Shown: positions 61,501 to 64,000 of the stretch, in pieces
Position numbering within the stretch: position 1 is the stretch's first letter
Layout of the letters: every line of letters starts with the position of its first letter
Assembly: GCA_030267565.1 (NCBI GenBank)
Contig: BRXU01000023.1
Coordinates: 434,001-498,000 of the forward strand
Direction of reading: 5' to 3'
Length of the DNA stretch: 64,000 nt
Source: Pleodorina starrii
Lineage: Eukaryota; Chlorophyta; Chlorophyceae; Chlamydomonadales; Volvocaceae
Translations under genes and position numbers: made by a program
The notes under the pieces: model-generated
What the model saw: the letters and a program-made list of their open reading frames with translations, nothing else
Told to the model about the DNA's origin: nothing
Database searches by the model: none

Positions 61501-64000
61501 CCGCCGCCACCGTCGCCGCCCCGCTGCGCCGGGTGGCGGCCGCCGCCGCCGCCGCCGCCGCCCGGCCCCACACCTCCTCCGAACGCGGCGTTGATTCGCT
61601 CCAGGAGCTTCGTCAGGACCACCTGTACGACAGATGTGATGTGAAAATGCGGTTACGATAGCGCAGGATGGTATTGGACAGTTTCCGAAGGCCGTGCCGT
61701 GTGGTACAGACGCAGAACCGTATTTGCACTTTTGCAGGTTGTGAAGTCCATGCCGTGACAGAGCCAGTGCCAGTGCCAATGACAGCAGGGACATCAGAGA
61801 CATCAGGGACATCAGGGGCGGGGGCATCAAAGTGTCTAGGTATCACCCACGCGACCCCCCAAACCCCAACGCATCCCGCATCAGGAGTAACGACCAAACG
61901 AGAGCGGCACTTTGCCTCACCTGCTGTACGGCAGCCGCATCGTCGGGCGTCATTGCCGACCCGCGAATCAACGCATCGAGCTCCGAAAGCTCCGACAGCG
62001 CGTACCGTACCATCGCGTCCCTCCCGCCGCCGCCGCCACCGCCGCCCGCGCGGCCGCCGCTGCCGTACGCCCCGGCGGCGCCGCCCGCTGGCGGTCTCAC
62101 TGGCGGCGCCGCCGCAGCAGCAGCACCGGCGACCCAACCCGCCACGCGCGCCTCCACACCGTAATCGAAGTCCCGACGGCTGTCCGCCGCCAGGGCCAGC
62201 GACGGCGCCGACTCCCAAGGCGCTCCACCGGCGCCGCCGGCGCCTGCGGACCCCGCGCGCCGCCGGCGCGCCGCCAGCTGCCTTATCCGCCGGCTCACCT
62301 CGTCGTCAACGTCGTCATCAGTACCGTACCGGCCGCCCGCCGCCATGCCGCCGCTGCCGCCGCCGGCCCGGAACAGCTGCGCGCGGGCGGCGTGGCCGCC
62401 GGGCCGCCCCACTCGACCCGTAGCGTGGGCCCCGCGGTCGCCGACAAAGGGCCCAGCGACGACGTTGGAGGCGACGGTGGCGGCAGCGGTGGCGCCACCG
62501 CCGCCGCCGCCGGTCATCCTGTTTGTTCCATGGGGGCCGCCGCCGCCGAGTTCTGGCCCTGGCGGCTGCAGTGCCAAATTGGAGGCGGAAGCCCAGTGCC
62601 GCGTCGGGGTCGCCGCAGGCTGGCGGCGGCGCAGTCCGCCACCCGGCGGCGGCGGCGGCGGCGGCGGCCCGCCAGCGCCCAGCGTCGCCGCCGCGGCGGC
62701 CCAGGCGTCAATCCCGCGCTTGCCGCCGCTGGCGAAGATGGACCCCGGCGGTGGCGTCGGGAGCGACCTGGCAGGTCGCTGCATGTCGTACGGCGACGAT
62801 GCCGTCGCCGCCGTACCCGCCGTCGCCGACTGCTCCGCCACCCATTCCAGGACGCTCTCCGAAACCACTGAGGCGCTCGGCGCGCAAAGCGGCTGGTGCC
62901 GCGCATGTGCCGGCTGCGGATGCGGCGGCGCGGCCGGCAACGGCCGCGGGTGCGCCTGCAGCCCCGATAGTGCAATTGCCCCGGCGGTGCTGAGGAAGCT
63001 GCTTCCCAGCCGACCCAGATCAAAATTAGGATCCAGATCCGGATCCAATCTGGCGCCGCCGCGCGAGTGCCCTGACGGCGCAGCGGCCTGAATCAGTTGG
63101 CCCAACAGCAGATCCAGCTGGACGTCAGGATCCGCAGGATCCACGGCCCTGCTGATCAAGCCTGGATCCAGATCAGGATCCGGAACTGGATAGTGTAGCT
63201 GATATTGCTGACGAGGCCGGGTCAGTGGCAGGGACTGCAGATGGGGCGCGAAGGGCAGATGGGGCGCTGGCGGCATGGAGGATGCCGCCTCCGGCGGTTG
63301 CGGCGGCGGGCGCGGCGCCGCGTCGGCTGCCACGGCCGCCTCGGCCCACTGCGCGTGCCTCGTCTTAGGCTGCCCTTGCAAACCGTACCCTTGCTTCTGC
63401 TGCAGCTGTTCCTGCTGCTGCCCTTGCTGTTGTTGTTTCTGCTGTTGCAGGCGCCGCTCCCCCGCCCGACGCTGCGCCTCGCGAACGCGGGCGCCCACGG
63501 TCGACAGGCCGCCGCCTTCCAGAGAGCTCCGAAGCTGCCCCTGGACCCACCCCTGGACCCGCTCCTCCGAGGCCCCCAGTGGCGTCCATTGATGCGGCAG
63601 TTGCGGCAGTTGCGGCAGTTGCGGCAGTTGCGGCGGTTGCGGCGGTTGCGGCAGTTGCGGCAGCGCACTTGAGGGCAATGGCGAGGACGGCTGCAACGGA
63701 CGCCCCGGGTCCTCTACCGCAGTGGCCGCCGCCGTCGCCGCCGCCTGCGGCCGCGCGGCGGTGCTGCCGCCGCCGCCGCCGCCACCCCATGACCGATCCA
63801 CTTCCAGCGGCGGCAGTGGCAACTCCAGCCCCTCGCTGTCGTCGTCGTCGCCGCCATCACCGCCGCACGCGGCGACGCCGTCGTCACCCTTTTCCACCGC
63901 TGCTGCTGCCGCCGCTGCCGTTGCTGCTGCCGCCGCCGCCGCCGCTGGGTCCATCAGGTACCAGGGCGTCGCTCCCGCCACTACTGCCGCCGCGTCCTGC
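55513..64000 (-). CDS. CHUP1: CHUP1-like protein with proline-rich FH1-like region (partial)
   Basis: Nine exons are visible: 61921 to the window edge, 59454-61622, 59156-59253, 58905-58997, 58592-58658, 58312-58365, 58014-58108, 56342-56632, 55513-56011. They encode about 1814 residues, and the N-terminus lies outside the window. The C-terminal 280 or so residues follow plant CHUP1, the outer-envelope protein that ties chloroplasts to actin: SSQLMDEINAKSSYQRQV, VVEMVGQMDEDLGQLCDE, LEWPEARADTMR (CHUP1 has DWPEKKADTLR), SELSRRVDTLGRERERM, then FKEHRIPWEASLLTRLQ. Upstream (about 59700-60060) are tandem proline modules like GPPPPPVVQA that resemble formin FH1. The rest is very Gly/Ala/Ser/Gln-rich. 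The stop at 55513-55515 overlaps a possible donor (AG|gtgagc), so a further exon is not excluded. Plant CHUP1 is about 1000 residues, so this homologue is much larger. Confidence 0.84.
56733..56796 (+). repeat. Dispersed repeat of about 65 bp, copy 2
   Basis: It starts CAGGGAGTGATATGCTCCTT and continues AATGAGTCACTGCGGATGTT, matching 27645-27709. It lies in the 1.4-kb intron of the CHUP1-like gene between the exons at 56342-56632 and 58014-58108. Confidence 0.65.

Noticed and set aside
60155..63672. Many plus-strand open frames of 100-320 codons opposite the CHUP1-like exons
   Set aside because: They are antisense shadows of Gly/Ala/Gln-rich coding sequence. The minus-strand frames are the ones that join to conserved exons.

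Overview
This is a nuclear window from a eukaryotic green alga, most likely a chlamydomonadalean (volvocine) species. The DNA is strongly GC-rich by eye. Nearly every gene is cut by many short GT-AG introns, third codon positions are G/C, and Gly/Ala/Pro low-complexity inserts interrupt the proteins. Simple repeats (TGG, GT, G-rich minisatellites) fill the introns. Several products are typical of a photosynthetic cell, including plastid ribosomal protein S1, the plastid glycolate/glycerate translocator and a CHUP1-type protein. The clade assignment is inference from these traits.

Layout. (1) 869-8378 (-): ammonium transporter, 14 exons, with two copies of a hAT-type MITE in its introns. (2) 8379-12870: no recognisable gene. 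(3) 12871-19666 (-): type II NAD(P)H dehydrogenase with a calcium-binding EF-hand, 16 exons, one intron of GC-AG type. (4) 19667-22550: no recognisable gene. (5) 22551-28522 (-): PLGG1, 13 exons. A 488-bp divergent spacer separates it from (6) 29011-32956 (+): a mitochondrial-carrier-family protein, 7 exons. (7) 34573-37464 (+): plastid ribosomal protein S1, 7 exons. (8) 39250-46022 (-): a tRNase Z-fold protein that has lost every metal-binding motif I can align, 12 exons. A 588-bp divergent spacer separates it from (9) 46611-47688 (+): a BolA-like protein, 2 exons. (10) 48497-50888 (+): a dual-specificity phosphatase ending in a CaaX-like box, 7 exons. (11) 50889-55512: repeats only. (12) 55513 to the window edge (-): a very large CHUP1-like protein whose N-terminus lies outside the window.

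Exon models were built by hand from splice-site consensus, reading-frame continuity across every junction, and conserved family motifs. All internal junctions listed keep frame. The least certain parts are the last AMT exon, the last PRPS1 intron, the first exon of the tRNase Z-like gene, and the upstream extent of the CHUP1-like gene.

Functionally, several genes belong to plastid or nitrogen physiology: ammonium uptake, non-photochemical plastoquinone reduction or mitochondrial NAD(P)H oxidation, glycolate/glycerate exchange in photorespiration, plastid translation, Fe-S/redox control by BolA, and chloroplast positioning or actin regulation. They are not co-transcribed; each has its own introns and strand. 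The most unusual items are the inactivated tRNase Z homologue, the CHUP1-like protein with tandem FH1-like proline modules, the MITE pair with intact 8-bp target duplications, and a perfect inverted repeat carrying the TGTAA poly(A) signal on both strands between two convergent genes.
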